Below are positions 15,246 through 24,109 of a DNA stretch of 64,000 nt, in pieces. Under the pieces are notes generated by a model. It saw only the letters and a program-made list of their open reading frames with translations. It had not been told where the DNA came from and ran no database searches. Both the position numbers and the translations under genes were made by a program. Numbering within the stretch: position 1 is the first letter of the stretch; every line of letters begins with the position of its first letter. The DNA is from Hyphococcus lacteus (GTDB lineage: Bacteria; Pseudomonadota; Alphaproteobacteria; Caulobacterales; Parvularculaceae), in contig NZ_JBEHZE010000001.1 of assembly GCF_041058985.1 (NCBI RefSeq), positions 682,001 to 746,000 on the forward strand, written 5' to 3'.

Positions 15246-16907
15246 ATGGCTGCTAAAGAAGTCAAATTCGACGTCGATGCGCGCAACAAAATGCTACGCG
15301 GCGTTGATGTCCTCGCAAACGCTGTAAAAGTGACGCTCGGCCCTAAAGGTCGTAACGTCGTCATCGAAAAATCTTTTGGTGCCCCACGCATCACCAAAGA
15401 CGGTGTATCGGTCGCAAAAGAAATCGAACTTGAAGATAAGTTTGAAAACATGGGCGCACAGATGGTGCGCGAAGTTGCTTCTCGCACGAATGACGAAGCT
15501 GGCGACGGTACCACAACTGCGACCGTTCTTGCTCAAGCTATCGTTAAAGAAGGCGCAAAAGCTGTTGCTGCTGGCATGAACCCGATGGACCTTAAGCGCG
15601 GTATCGATCTCGCCGTGACTAAAGTTGTCGCAGACATCAAAGCACACGCAACAAAGATTGCTTCATCTGACGAGATTTCTCAGGTCGGTACGATCTCTGC
15701 GAATGGCGAAAAAGAAATTGGCGAAATGATTGCCAAAGCCATGGACAAAGTCGGCAATGAAGGCGTCATCACGGTTGAAGAAGCAAAATCGCTTGAAACC
15801 GAACTTGAAGTCGTTGAAGGCATGCAGTTCGACCGCGGTTACCTTTCACCATACTTCATCACCAATGCTGACAAGATGGTTGCTGATCTCGAAGATCCGT
15901 ACATCCTTCTTCACGAGAAAAAACTCAGCAATCTTCAGTCAATGCTTCCGCTTCTCGAAGCTGCTGTTCAGTCAAGCCGTCCACTGCTTATCATTGCAGA
16001 AGACGTCGAAGGCGAAGCCCTCGCAACTTTGGTCGTCAACAAACTCCGTGGCGGTCTGAAAATCGCTGCTGTAAAAGCTCCAGGCTTTGGCGATCGTCGT
16101 AAAGCAATGCTCGAAGACATTGCTGTTCTTACTGGTGGTCAGGTTATCTCCGAAGACCTCGGCATCAAACTAGAGAACGTAACGCTCGACATGCTCGGCA
16201 CTGCGAAAAAAGTATCCATCAACAAAGATGATACAACAATCGTTGACGGCGCTGGCAACAAAGCTGACATCGAAGCACGTACCGGTCAAATCCGTCGTCA
16301 AATTGAAGAAACAACTTCAGATTACGACCGTGAAAAACTGCAAGAACGTCTAGCAAAACTCGCTGGCGGTGTTGCTGTAATCAAAGTCGGTGGCGCAAGC
16401 GAAGTAGAAGTGAAAGAACGCAAAGACCGCGTTGATGACGCTCTAAACGCAACACGCGCTGCTGTTGAAGAAGGCATCGTCCCAGGTGGTGGTTCTGCAC
16501 TACTGTTCGCTGTTCGCTCACTCGCGGATACAAAAGGCGAAAACCCTGACCAGACTGCTGGTATCAACATCATCCGCAAAGCGCTTGAAGCGCCGATCCG
16601 CCAGATCGTTAAAAACGCTGGCGGCGAAGGTTCGATTGTCGTTGGCAAGCTCAACGAGCAAGACAACAACAAGTTCGGCTTCAATGCGCAGACTGACGAA
16701 TATTGCGATCTCATCGCAGCTGGTATTGTTGATCCAGCCAAAGTTGTTCGTCATGCCCTTCAGGACGCAGCGTCTGTTGCTGGTCTGTTGATCACAACCG
16801 AAGCCATGGTTGCTGAAGCGCCGAAGAAAGATGGCGCACCTGCTGGCGGCGGCATGCCTGACATGGGCGGCATGGGCGGAATGGGCGGAATGGGCGGCAT
16901 GATGTAA
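15246..16907 (+). CDS. groEL: Chaperonin GroEL
   Basis: The 553-residue ATP-driven chaperonin subunit. ATP-binding signatures VTLGPKGRNVV and AGDGTTTATVLA are near the N-terminus, and the protein ends in the methionine/glycine repeat GGMPDMGGMGGMGG. Codon use differs from the neighbours, with many GCT, CGT and GAA codons, as expected for a highly expressed gene. It is the second gene of the groES-groEL operon and is followed by a strong terminator. Confidence 0.98.
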   Translation: MAAKEVKFDVDARNKMLRGVDVLANAVKVTLGPKGRNVVIEKSFGAPRITKDGVSVAKEIELEDKFENMGAQMVREVASRTNDEAGDGTTTATVLAQAIVKEGAKAVAAGMNPMDLKRGIDLAVTKVVADIKAHATKIASSDEISQVGTISANGEKEIGEMIAKAMDKVGNEGVITVEEAKSLETELEVVEGMQFDRGYLSPYFITNADKMVADLEDPYILLHEKKLSNLQSMLPLLEAAVQSSRPLLIIAEDVEGEALATLVVNKLRGGLKIAAVKAPGFGDRRKAMLEDIAVLTGGQVISEDLGIKLENVTLDMLGTAKKVSINKDDTTIVDGAGNKADIEARTGQIRRQIEETTSDYDREKLQERLAKLAGGVAVIKVGGASEVEVKERKDRVDDALNATRAAVEEGIVPGGGSALLFAVRSLADTKGENPDQTAGINIIRKALEAPIRQIVKNAGGEGSIVVGKLNEQDNNKFGFNAQTDEYCDLIAAGIVDPAKVVRHALQDAASVAGLLITTEAMVAEAPKKDGAPAGGGMPDMGGMGGMGGMGGMM

Positions 16908-16943
16908 GCCACCCGCGCTCTATAAGTTTAGTTGCGTAAAAAG

Positions 16944-16975
16944 AAACGGCGGCTCTTTTGAGCCGCCGTTTTTTT
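16944..16975 (+). terminator. Intrinsic terminator after groEL
   Basis: AAACGGCGGCT, loop CTTTTG, AGCCGCCGTTT and a run of T form a strong stem with a U-tail, 37 bases after the groEL stop. Confidence 0.95.
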
Positions 16976-16999
16976 GTTCGCAAAAACGTGAGGCTATAA

Positions 17000-18907
17000 T
17001 TACCAAGGCGCAGATTCTATTGCGAAGACTTGGATAGTTTCGGCCTGGCCACAAATCCGGTCATCTGCCTGAACGGACCCGCGAACCAATATGCGATCAC
17101 CATCGTCGAAACCTTCCATGTCACCAAGCAGCGTGAACAGGTTTCCTGCATCATCGCGCATCGCCGGACATTTTTTTCCTTCGTCCGTCAAAATTCCAAC
17201 AACTGCCGCCTGTCCGGCGCTATCAACGCCGCCCGTAGGACTAGGTGTCACGCCGCCAACATAATCATCGTTTCTGGTTTTGCGAAAACGAGAAAACCAA
17301 TTCCGGTTATTTTCTCGGCCCCGCTCAATTTTTTGAGGAGAATTAGCACGGACATAGCCTGCGTCTTGCGGCTCTATCGCGCGCTGTGAAACACGATTGG
17401 CATCACGTGTCACAACGCGTACGCGCTCACTAAATATTGTACGTGGCCCATCTTCGATAGCCGCTACGAATAATGCTGTCTGGCCTGAAACATTGTCCGG
17501 AACATCGACATCAGCAACAAACTTTCCGCGCGGGCCACTGCGAACTTCAGACACCTTTTCAAGGCTATTGCGATTGTCGCCCCCATAAATGGTGACCGGT
17601 GTACTGGCCGGAAACCCTTCTGCGGCAAGGGTAATTTGATCATCGTAGTAGACGCTGGTCTGAACCGCAGACATCACCGGATCATCGCCACCAAACACGC
17701 CGTCATGTGCCGATTGCGGCAAGCGCACCCGTTGGCCTCGACGTAAATCCGCAAAGTTTATGTTGGGGTTTACGTCTCTAAGCTCCCACATACTGACGTC
17801 GTAACGCTGCGCCAACCACGCGAGGCTTTCTCCATCACGAACGACATGCGTACGCGCGCGGGCATAATTTTTTCGGCTGTCACTCGCGTCAATGGCGTAT
17901 GCCTCGGTCATGAAATAACCGTCATAATTATTAGGTCGCAGACCGAAATAGGCTCGTTCATTTTGGTACTCGTCAGGCAGACGAATATATTCGTCTATCC
18001 GTCCGTCCCCATCAGATTCCACCATTTTCAGCTTGGTTAGATTGTTCTTGTCCTTACCGAAAAACACGGTGACTTGCTCACCTTGTCGGAAATTCTCACC
18101 GATCACCCTGATCTTCCCATCGCGCGGCCCAAGGGCCGGCGAAATTGAGACCAATGGCGGTTCATTTTTATAATGAACGTAGTCACGCCGCTCGCGTTGA
18201 CGCGGGTCTATTTGGGCATACCGAGGCAGATAAATTCGCTCCCCGACTTGCAACGCATAGGGATCAATATTTCCGTTTAAACGCCGAATCTCGCGTAGAG
18301 AAATATCAAACTGGCTCGCAATTTCACCAAGCGTGTCGCCACGGCGAACCACATAATAATTCCGGTCGTCTCGGTCAGTTTCGATCACGCTTGCCTGAAT
18401 GTAATCGTCTGAATAGCGTATGTTTTGGCGGGACGAGCCTTCGTAAACAGTTCCTCGCACGTTGGGCACCCGAATTAATTCACCCGCTGATACGGCCCGT
18501 GGATTCCTAATTTGCGGGTTTACGTCGATTAATGCTGCGACCGGGACGTCACAATATTCAGCAATATCGGAAATCGTCTCGCCGCGCTCAATGTTGACAC
18601 GGGCTTCACAATCCCCGTCAACGCGTTCCGCGCGCGCATCACCATAAAGCCGGTGGGCGACACGCGCACCATTAATGCCGTTAAAACTTCGCCTATCAGT
18701 CCGGTTACTTTCGTCATACCGGACATTTTCATAGCCACTTCCATAAGGCTCATATTGGTCGCTATACCGATAATCGTTACTGCTTGCACACGCGACCGCG
18801 CTCATGGCGACTACGCTCGCACCAAAAAATTTAGCACTCAAGGTCAAAACTTTGCGCGGGTCCTTGCCGCACACGAGCGCTTTGGTTGGGTGTTCCATCG
18901 TCATCAT
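17000..18907 (-). CDS. LysM-repeat lipoprotein with Ig-like domains and a DUF5818-like C-terminus
   Basis: A 635-residue envelope protein. A signal sequence ends in a plausible lipobox (AVAC, Cys40). Three LysM modules are at about 103-148, 184-228 and 353-397 (for example YYVVRRGDTLGEIASQFDIS), suggesting peptidoglycan binding. Between LysM2 and LysM3 is an Ig/IPT-like segment (about 251-340, starting PPLVSISPALGPRDGKIRV), and another lies at 410-500. The final 65 residues (VVGILTDEGKKCPAMRD...) resemble the small DUF5818 fold with a Cys pair. No catalytic motif is visible. The start is uncertain among three nearby ATGs (18907, 18904, 18898); the third has the best spacing from GAGAGGG. Confidence 0.85.
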   Translation of the reverse strand: MMTMEHPTKALVCGKDPRKVLTLSAKFFGASVVAMSAVACASSNDYRYSDQYEPYGSGYENVRYDESNRTDRRSFNGINGARVAHRLYGDARAERVDGDCEARVNIERGETISDIAEYCDVPVAALIDVNPQIRNPRAVSAGELIRVPNVRGTVYEGSSRQNIRYSDDYIQASVIETDRDDRNYYVVRRGDTLGEIASQFDISLREIRRLNGNIDPYALQVGERIYLPRYAQIDPRQRERRDYVHYKNEPPLVSISPALGPRDGKIRVIGENFRQGEQVTVFFGKDKNNLTKLKMVESDGDGRIDEYIRLPDEYQNERAYFGLRPNNYDGYFMTEAYAIDASDSRKNYARARTHVVRDGESLAWLAQRYDVSMWELRDVNPNINFADLRRGQRVRLPQSAHDGVFGGDDPVMSAVQTSVYYDDQITLAAEGFPASTPVTIYGGDNRNSLEKVSEVRSGPRGKFVADVDVPDNVSGQTALFVAAIEDGPRTIFSERVRVVTRDANRVSQRAIEPQDAGYVRANSPQKIERGRENNRNWFSRFRKTRNDDYVGGVTPSPTGGVDSAGQAAVVGILTDEGKKCPAMRDDAGNLFTLLGDMEGFDDGDRILVRGSVQADDRICGQAETIQVFAIESAPW

Positions 18908-19054
18908 TCCCTCTCCACAGCGTCAACATGGTTAACTTCTTGATAACCAAACACAGTGGGTTGGCATTTGTTCCGACCTGTGAAACGTCTTAGGCTTCGA
19001 TTTGCGCTTGCGTCCGGCCATGCCGTTAGGCAAAAGGCCGCTAAGGAAAAGCTT

Positions 19055-19699
19055 ATGATTGCTGAATTATTGCCGACTTTTGTGGCGTCATTCGTCACAT
19101 TGTTCATCGTGATTGATCCAATCCTCGTGACGCCTATTTTTGCGTCTCTGACGAAGGATGAACTTCCGCGCGAACGGCTTCGCATCGCGTTGATGGCCGC
19201 GTTCTATTCAATTCTAATTTTAGTGTTTTTTGGCTTCGCCGGGAATGCGTTACTACATCATCTTGGAGTCTCGCTGGATGCATTTCGCGCCGCTATGGGC
19301 ATCATCTTGTTTATTATGGGCTTTCGGATGTTCTTTGATCCCGACAGCGAAACCCAAGCCAAAACCCCCGGCCCCAAGGCATCAGCACGGGACAATATCG
19401 CCTTCTTCCCTCTTTCCATTCCGATGCTTGCCGGCCCCGGCGCAATCGCAACCATCATGCTGGTCATGGGTCCCGATACAGCAATGATCGAAAAGGGTGC
19501 CGCCATGGTGGCCGTTGTAATCGTTTTGGGTATTGCCGTTTTGATGATGTCTTTTGCCAGCCGTATTGGTGACGCACTAGGCCGCACCGGCATGAACGCG
19601 ATCACCCGATTACTCGGCATGTTGTTGATGGCGTTATCTACACAATATGTATTTGACGGAATTCGGGTTGGTATTCTCGAACAAATCAGCGCCGCTTAG
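19055..19699 (+). CDS. MarC family integral membrane protein
   Basis: A 214-residue inner-membrane protein with six predicted helices, of the MarC/UPF0056 family. Diagnostic parts are VIDPILVTPIFASLT in the first helix pair, AMGIILFIMGFRMF, and FPLSIPMLAGPGAIATIM in the middle. The physiological role of the family is unsettled; a transport function is assumed. The start at 19055 follows an AAGGAAAA site; upstream in-frame codons would add residues without membrane character. Its stop overlaps that of the convergent gene at 19696 by four bases. Confidence 0.92.
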   Translation: MIAELLPTFVASFVTLFIVIDPILVTPIFASLTKDELPRERLRIALMAAFYSILILVFFGFAGNALLHHLGVSLDAFRAAMGIILFIMGFRMFFDPDSETQAKTPGPKASARDNIAFFPLSIPMLAGPGAIATIMLVMGPDTAMIEKGAAMVAVVIVLGIAVLMMSFASRIGDALGRTGMNAITRLLGMLLMALSTQYVFDGIRVGILEQISAA

Positions 19700-20151
19700 T
19701 TCGCGCTATCCAGAACAGCTTTAGTGTCTGAAAACCCGTTGTCGCCGGGGCTTGCGCCATATCGCAACGTACCGCCGCGATAAGAAGCACCGGCACCATC
19801 CCCTGCACACACGAACCGACTCACACGCGGGGCATTGCCTTTGCGGCAAGCCGCTTCGAGCGCGCCCAGCGCACCATCACATGAAGACGCGATACTCACA
19901 CCCTCAGGCCAGTTCGCCGCAGAGCGCCACTCAATCACAGTTTGAAATTTCATACCGCATACGGATTGTGTAAAGGCAGCTTCCCGGTCTAGAGCTTTTT
20001 CTTCCTGCTCTTGCTCACGGATCTCGCGCAGAGATTGCGCCTCGGCAACCGAAGACACAGCCAGCACACAACCACCCGACAGAAGGGCCGCCAAAATAGC
20101 GGCGGCTGTCCGGGAGGCGAGAAATCGATATGCTACAGCTGATAGTTGCAT
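19696..20151 (-). CDS. Secreted hypothetical protein with conserved cysteines
   Basis: I do not recognise a family. The 151-residue product has a signal peptide (ASRTAAAILAALLSGGCVLAVSSVAEA) and an Arg/Glu-rich helix (SLREIREQEQEEKALDREA). The mature domain has four cysteines (SVCGMKF, SSCDGALG, ACRKGN, FVCAGD) that could form two disulphides in the periplasm. The start at 20151 removes seven residues encoded from an upstream TTG at 20172. The gene is convergent with marC and lies just downstream of the DUF4908-type gene. Confidence 0.65.
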   Translation of the reverse strand: MQLSAVAYRFLASRTAAAILAALLSGGCVLAVSSVAEAQSLREIREQEQEEKALDREAAFTQSVCGMKFQTVIEWRSAANWPEGVSIASSCDGALGALEAACRKGNAPRVSRFVCAGDGAGASYRGGTLRYGASPGDNGFSDTKAVLDSAN

Positions 20152-20234
20152 GAGAAAATAATGTTGCTCCAATGCGGCTCTTTTAAGACATAATCCTGTC
20201 TAAATCCTAACCGGCATCGGAATTTTAGGCTACG

Positions 20235-21098
20235 TCACAAACTTTCTTCGAGGAAATATGCAATTTCTGATGATGACGGCCGCCCATCGATGTCTAAATT
20301 TGGGACATAAACGATCACCAACACAGCCCCATCAAGCCGCACATTGGCGGTCTTGCCCGGCGCAAACGCGACTTTCTTGATCCGAGCCGCAATCACTCGC
20401 GCACCCGTGGGGTCCTTCGCCACACGCGCGATACCTTTAGCGGCCGTTAGAACCGCATCGGCCAGCACAGCCGAGTTGCTGCCCGACGCTCGCGGTGCGG
20501 CGCTAATATCAAACAAAATTGGAGCACCAGTTTTTGCGCTAATATGCGCTGCTGCGCTTTGGGCGCGCATTGTGGCTACTTGTCGATCTTCGAACACAAG
20601 TGACAAGGTATGGTCGTCACCAAAAGATTTTGAGGCTGCCGTTCCTTGAATCTCGCCCGGCCAAAACACCGTCGCACCGCCATAAGCTGCGATCCGCAGC
20701 AACGTCTCCCCTTGAGCATTTTTATAAATCACATCGCCCCGCGGCCCGCGAATAGCATTGAGCTGATAAATCTCTGGCGAGGGTGCCGTATCATCTAGCG
20801 CACAATCGATCCGCTGGTCATCGGCTTCGCAAAGGAATCGCACCCTTGCGGTTGCGCCGCGCTCCTCAAACAGAAAAATTCGACCGTCACCTGCCAACAC
20901 ATAGCGCTCGACCGCACCGGCTTGCTGGCGGCGTTCTTTTGATTTTTCCCGGCGCTTACCCACCAGACTGTTAAACGGATTGTCCGCCTGCGCTAAAAAG
21001 GTCGAGCGCTCCGCCGCGCGCGCATCAACACTGATCCCGCCCGCCGTGAGCAGAGCAAGCGATGCGATCAGAAAATGGCGAGGCAACAAAGGGGGCAA
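20235..21098 (-). CDS. Secreted DUF4908-type protein
   Basis: A 287-residue exported protein of unknown function. The segment RGDVIYKNAQGETLLRIAAY followed by GGATVFWPGEIQGTAASKSFG matches what I know of the alphaproteobacterial DUF4908 family. A signal peptide (LIASLALLTAGGISVDARA) lies near the N-terminus. I place the start at a TTG (21098) preceded by AGGAT, because the longer frame from a GTG at 21185 would put 29 extra residues before the signal peptide. It is upstream of the gene at 19696 on the same strand, with an 83-base gap. Confidence 0.72.
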   Translation of the reverse strand: MPPLLPRHFLIASLALLTAGGISVDARAAERSTFLAQADNPFNSLVGKRREKSKERRQQAGAVERYVLAGDGRIFLFEERGATARVRFLCEADDQRIDCALDDTAPSPEIYQLNAIRGPRGDVIYKNAQGETLLRIAAYGGATVFWPGEIQGTAASKSFGDDHTLSLVFEDRQVATMRAQSAAAHISAKTGAPILFDISAAPRASGSNSAVLADAVLTAAKGIARVAKDPTGARVIAARIKKVAFAPGKTANVRLDGAVLVIVYVPNLDIDGRPSSSEIAYFLEESL

Positions 21099-21215
21099 AT
21101 TAGATCCTACGGGTTTATGTTCCAATGGGAATATAGGAGTTGAATTTGGTGAAAAAATGGCTTCGCTCCAGCCTAAACCGGTCACGAAGCCATATAAAAT
21201 CAGGCTTTTTTGCCG

Positions 21216-21941
21216 TTAGGCAGCAAAGTACTGGCCACCATTCGCCGTCAAAACCGCGCCCGTAATGAAACCGGCGTTTTCGTCGGCCAAAAAGGCAACG
21301 CTCGCCCCGATTTCTTCTGGCGTACCAAGGCGCCCCACAGGAACCTGCGCGACGATGCTCTGAAGAACTTTTTCGTCAAGCGCGGCCACCATTTCAGTGG
21401 CGATATAGCCGGGGGCAACGGCGTTCACTGTCACGCCCTTGCGTGCGCCTTCTTGCGCCAAAGCACGGGTAAACCCGAGCATACCTGCTTTTGCCGCAGA
21501 GTAATTTGTTTGGCCCATCTGGCCCTTTTGGCCGTTGATCGACGATATGTTGACAATGCGCCCATAACCGCGCTCGCGCATACCGGGAAAAACCTGATGG
21601 CTCATATTGAAAACAGAATCGAGGTCTGCGCGGATCACTTCGGACCATTGGCCCGGTGTCATTTTATGAAAAAATCCGTCGCGCGTGATGCCCGCATTAT
21701 TCACGAGAACATCTGTGTTGCCTTGCGCTGCTTCCACCTCCGCAACACCGGCTTTACACGCCTCGTAATCACCCACATCCCATTTATAAACGCCTATGCC
21801 GGTTTCTGCTTTAAACGCTGCAGCGGCATCATCATTGCCTGCATAACTGGCGGCAACTGTGAACCCTTTGTCTTTCAGCGCCAATGAAATTGCGCGCCCA
21901 ATGCCGCGTGTTCCGCCGGTCACAATAGCTGTCTTACCCAT
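21216..21941 (-). CDS. phaB: Acetoacetyl-CoA reductase
   Basis: PhaB reduces acetoacetyl-CoA to 3-hydroxybutyryl-CoA with NADPH, the second step of polyhydroxybutyrate synthesis. The 241-residue short-chain dehydrogenase has the cofactor motif TGGTRGIGRAI, the NNAG motif, and the catalytic Ser-Tyr-Lys set in NISSINGQKGQMGQ and NYSAAKAG. PhaB-specific features are the NAGITRDGFFHKM segment and the length. It lies downstream of phaA on the same strand with a 113-base gap that contains a strong hairpin. The PHB synthase gene (phaC) is not in the window. Confidence 0.96.
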   Translation of the reverse strand: MGKTAIVTGGTRGIGRAISLALKDKGFTVAASYAGNDDAAAAFKAETGIGVYKWDVGDYEACKAGVAEVEAAQGNTDVLVNNAGITRDGFFHKMTPGQWSEVIRADLDSVFNMSHQVFPGMRERGYGRIVNISSINGQKGQMGQTNYSAAKAGMLGFTRALAQEGARKGVTVNAVAPGYIATEMVAALDEKVLQSIVAQVPVGRLGTPEEIGASVAFLADENAGFITGAVLTANGGQYFAA

Positions 21942-22019
21942 TTGCCTTCTCCCAATGGCTAGCTCTGTTTGAGCCTTTTTATTCCGTATCGAGATCTAAT
22001 GTTCATCAGATCCTTTAAG

Positions 22020-22047
22020 GGTGCCGAAGACCAATATCTTCGGCACC
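22020..22047 (-). other. 11-bp hairpin between phaA and phaB
   Basis: GGTGCCGAAGA (22020-22030) and TCTTCGGCACC (22037-22047) form a perfect stem with a 6-base loop, directly after the phaA stop. No T-run follows on the minus strand. It may reduce read-through or stabilise the phaA message. Confidence 0.6.
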
Positions 22048-22054
22048 AAGATTT

Positions 22055-23230
22055 TTATCGCTCGACGCAAAGAGCAACACCCATTCCGCCACCGATGCAA
22101 AGCGTCGCAAGTCCTTTTGACTTACCGGATCGCTTTAACTCATAGAGCAACGTCGTCAGGATCCGCGCGCCAGAGGCACCAATAGGATGACCGATCGCAA
22201 TTGCGCCGCCATTCACATTAACCTTAGACGCATCCCAACCAAGCTCTTTCCCAACAGAAAGCGCCTGCGCCGCGAAGGCTTCATTGGCCTCTATTAGGTC
22301 AAGATCGTCAAGCGACCAGCCTGCTTTTTCAAGAGCAATACGCGTAGCCGGTGCTGGGCCGATGCCCATAAACGCAGGATCGACGCCGCAATGCGCCCAA
22401 GATGCAATCCGCGCTAATGGCTCTAGGCCGCGCTTTTCTGCTTCTTTTTCTGACATAACGATTAATGCTGCGGCGCCGTCATTAAGGCCCGATGCGTTGG
22501 CTGCCGTGACCGAACCACCGTCGCGTTTGAACGCTGGCTTTAAGCCAGAGATACCGTCAATGGTGACACCATCACGAATATATTCGTCTTGATCGAAAAC
22601 AATCTCGCCTTTGCGGGTCTTGATAACCACAGGCGTAATTTCATCTGCGAACTTACCGGCCTTTTTTGCCGCTTCCGCTTTGTTCTGACTACCGACCGCA
22701 AAAGCATCCTGATCTTCACGGCTGATTTGGTATTTCTCCGCGAGGTTTTCCGCTGTCTGCCCCATGTGAAAATCGTTAAATGCATCCCAAAGACCATCAA
22801 CGATCATTGAGTCCACAAAACTTTTCGGACCCATTTTTACGCCATCGCGCAAATGCGCCACATGCGGAGCAAGTGACATATTTTCGTGACCGCCGGCGGC
22901 AACAATATTTGCATCACCAAGGCGTACCGCCTGTGCAGCCATAGCCACAGCCCGCAAGCCTGAACCACAAACTTGATTAATCGTGATTGCCGGACGTTCC
23001 TGAGCAATACCAGCGTTGACACTCGCCTGCCGTGCCGTGTTCTGACCCTGGCCCGCCTGAAGCACGTGACCCATGATTGTTTCTTCGACATCATTGCCCG
23101 CCAGGCCTGCACGTTCCATGGCCGCCGCGATGACGGTTTGACCAAGCTTAGCGGCTGGCACCGTACTTAATCCGCCACCAAAAGAACCGACACCTGTTCG
23201 CGCTGCCGAAACGATTACTGCTCCGCTCAT
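22055..23230 (-). CDS. phaA: Acetyl-CoA acetyltransferase (beta-ketothiolase)
   Basis: PhaA condenses two acetyl-CoA to acetoacetyl-CoA, the entry to polyhydroxybutyrate synthesis; the reaction is reversible. The 391-residue thiolase has the acyl-accepting cysteine in NQVCGSGLRA, the catalytic histidine in GGAIAIGHPIGASGAR, and the second cysteine in LCIGGGMG. The start at 23230 (MSGAVIVSAART) follows an AGGAGG site; the longer frame to 23302 is unsupported. It is divergent from phaR, and phaB follows. Confidence 0.97.
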   Translation of the reverse strand: MSGAVIVSAARTGVGSFGGGLSTVPAAKLGQTVIAAAMERAGLAGNDVEETIMGHVLQAGQGQNTARQASVNAGIAQERPAITINQVCGSGLRAVAMAAQAVRLGDANIVAAGGHENMSLAPHVAHLRDGVKMGPKSFVDSMIVDGLWDAFNDFHMGQTAENLAEKYQISREDQDAFAVGSQNKAEAAKKAGKFADEITPVVIKTRKGEIVFDQDEYIRDGVTIDGISGLKPAFKRDGGSVTAANASGLNDGAAALIVMSEKEAEKRGLEPLARIASWAHCGVDPAFMGIGPAPATRIALEKAGWSLDDLDLIEANEAFAAQALSVGKELGWDASKVNVNGGAIAIGHPIGASGARILTTLLYELKRSGKSKGLATLCIGGGMGVALCVER

Positions 23231-23491
23231 AGAGCCTCCTGATTTGATGTTGCGTGCCGCCGAAGGACTTTGGGCCTTAACCATAAATTGCCCCGTCAGC
23301 ACTAAGGGTAAACTATCTCAATGGCTTACGCAGCCGCAAAAGATATTGCGAACGCGTAGTCAAATCTTAATTTCATGCTATAGCAGTATTAGCAAGCGCA
23401 CAAAAATCTTTGCGCCGCGGTGCCGCATGAATATTGCAGCGCCGCAGCCCCGGAAGCCGGGGTCGAAAATGGGGCATCGGAGGAAATAACA

Positions 23492-24100
23492 ATGACAGAA
23501 AAAAGCAGTAAAGGCCGCTCAAAGGCCGATGGCGATGCAATCGTAATTAAAAAATATGCGAACCGCCGCCTATATAACACCGCCACGTCATCATATGTGA
23601 CGCTCGATTTTTTGGCTGAGATGGTCAAGGAGGGCGAAGATTTTGTGGTCTATGACGCAAAATCTGGCGAAGACATTACCCGGTCTGTACTGACCCAAAT
23701 CATTTTCGAAGAAGAGAGCAAAGGCCAAAATTTACTGCCAGTGCAGTTTTTACGGCAACTCATCAAATTCTACGGCGACAGCCTACAGTCCTTTGTGCCG
23801 TCCTATCTCGAAATGAGCATGGACAGCTTTACCAAGAACCAAGACGAAATGCGTGACCGTATGCGCGATACTTTTGGTGCGGCGCCGGGTTTTTCAATGT
23901 TCGAGGATAGTGTTCGCAAAAACATGGAACTCTACGAGCAAGCCATGAAAATGTTTTCGCCATTAGGGCCAGCCTATACACCACAAAAAAGCCCTGCGCC
24001 CACTCCTTCTGCGAAGGAAAACGATTCCGATATCGATGCGTTGAAATCTCAGGTCGAAGCTTTGCAGAAAAAACTCGACCGACTTGAAAACGACGACTAA
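23492..24100 (+). CDS. phaR: Polyhydroxyalkanoate synthesis repressor PhaR
   Basis: PhaR represses phasin and PHB genes and is released by binding PHB granules. The 202-residue protein has the N-terminal PHB/PHA-accumulation DNA-binding domain (IVIKKYANRRLYNTATSSYVT) and the following PhaR repeat-like segment (LLPVQFLRQLIKFYGDSLQS). A Pro-rich linker leads to a C-terminal coiled coil (ALKSQVEALQKKLDRLE). The start at 23492 follows a CGGAGGAA site. It is divergent from phaA across a 261-base gap that should hold both promoters. Confidence 0.96.
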   Translation: MTEKSSKGRSKADGDAIVIKKYANRRLYNTATSSYVTLDFLAEMVKEGEDFVVYDAKSGEDITRSVLTQIIFEEESKGQNLLPVQFLRQLIKFYGDSLQSFVPSYLEMSMDSFTKNQDEMRDRMRDTFGAAPGFSMFEDSVRKNMELYEQAMKMFSPLGPAYTPQKSPAPTPSAKENDSDIDALKSQVEALQKKLDRLENDD

Positions 24101-24109
24101 GCGAACGAT

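Noticed and set aside
23404..23416. The 13-mer AAATCTTTGCGCC upstream of phaR, also present in both copies of the 30-bp repeat near 60640, as a shared operator.
   Set aside because: With 64 kb of sequence many 13-mer matches are expected by chance (about 2e9 pairs over 6.7e7 possible words), and the aceA control region lacks it.
23231..23491. PhaR self-binding site of CTGC-N3-GCAG type in the phaA-phaR gap.
   Set aside because: Only partial GC-rich palindromes (around 23430-23450) are seen; none matches the pattern exactly.
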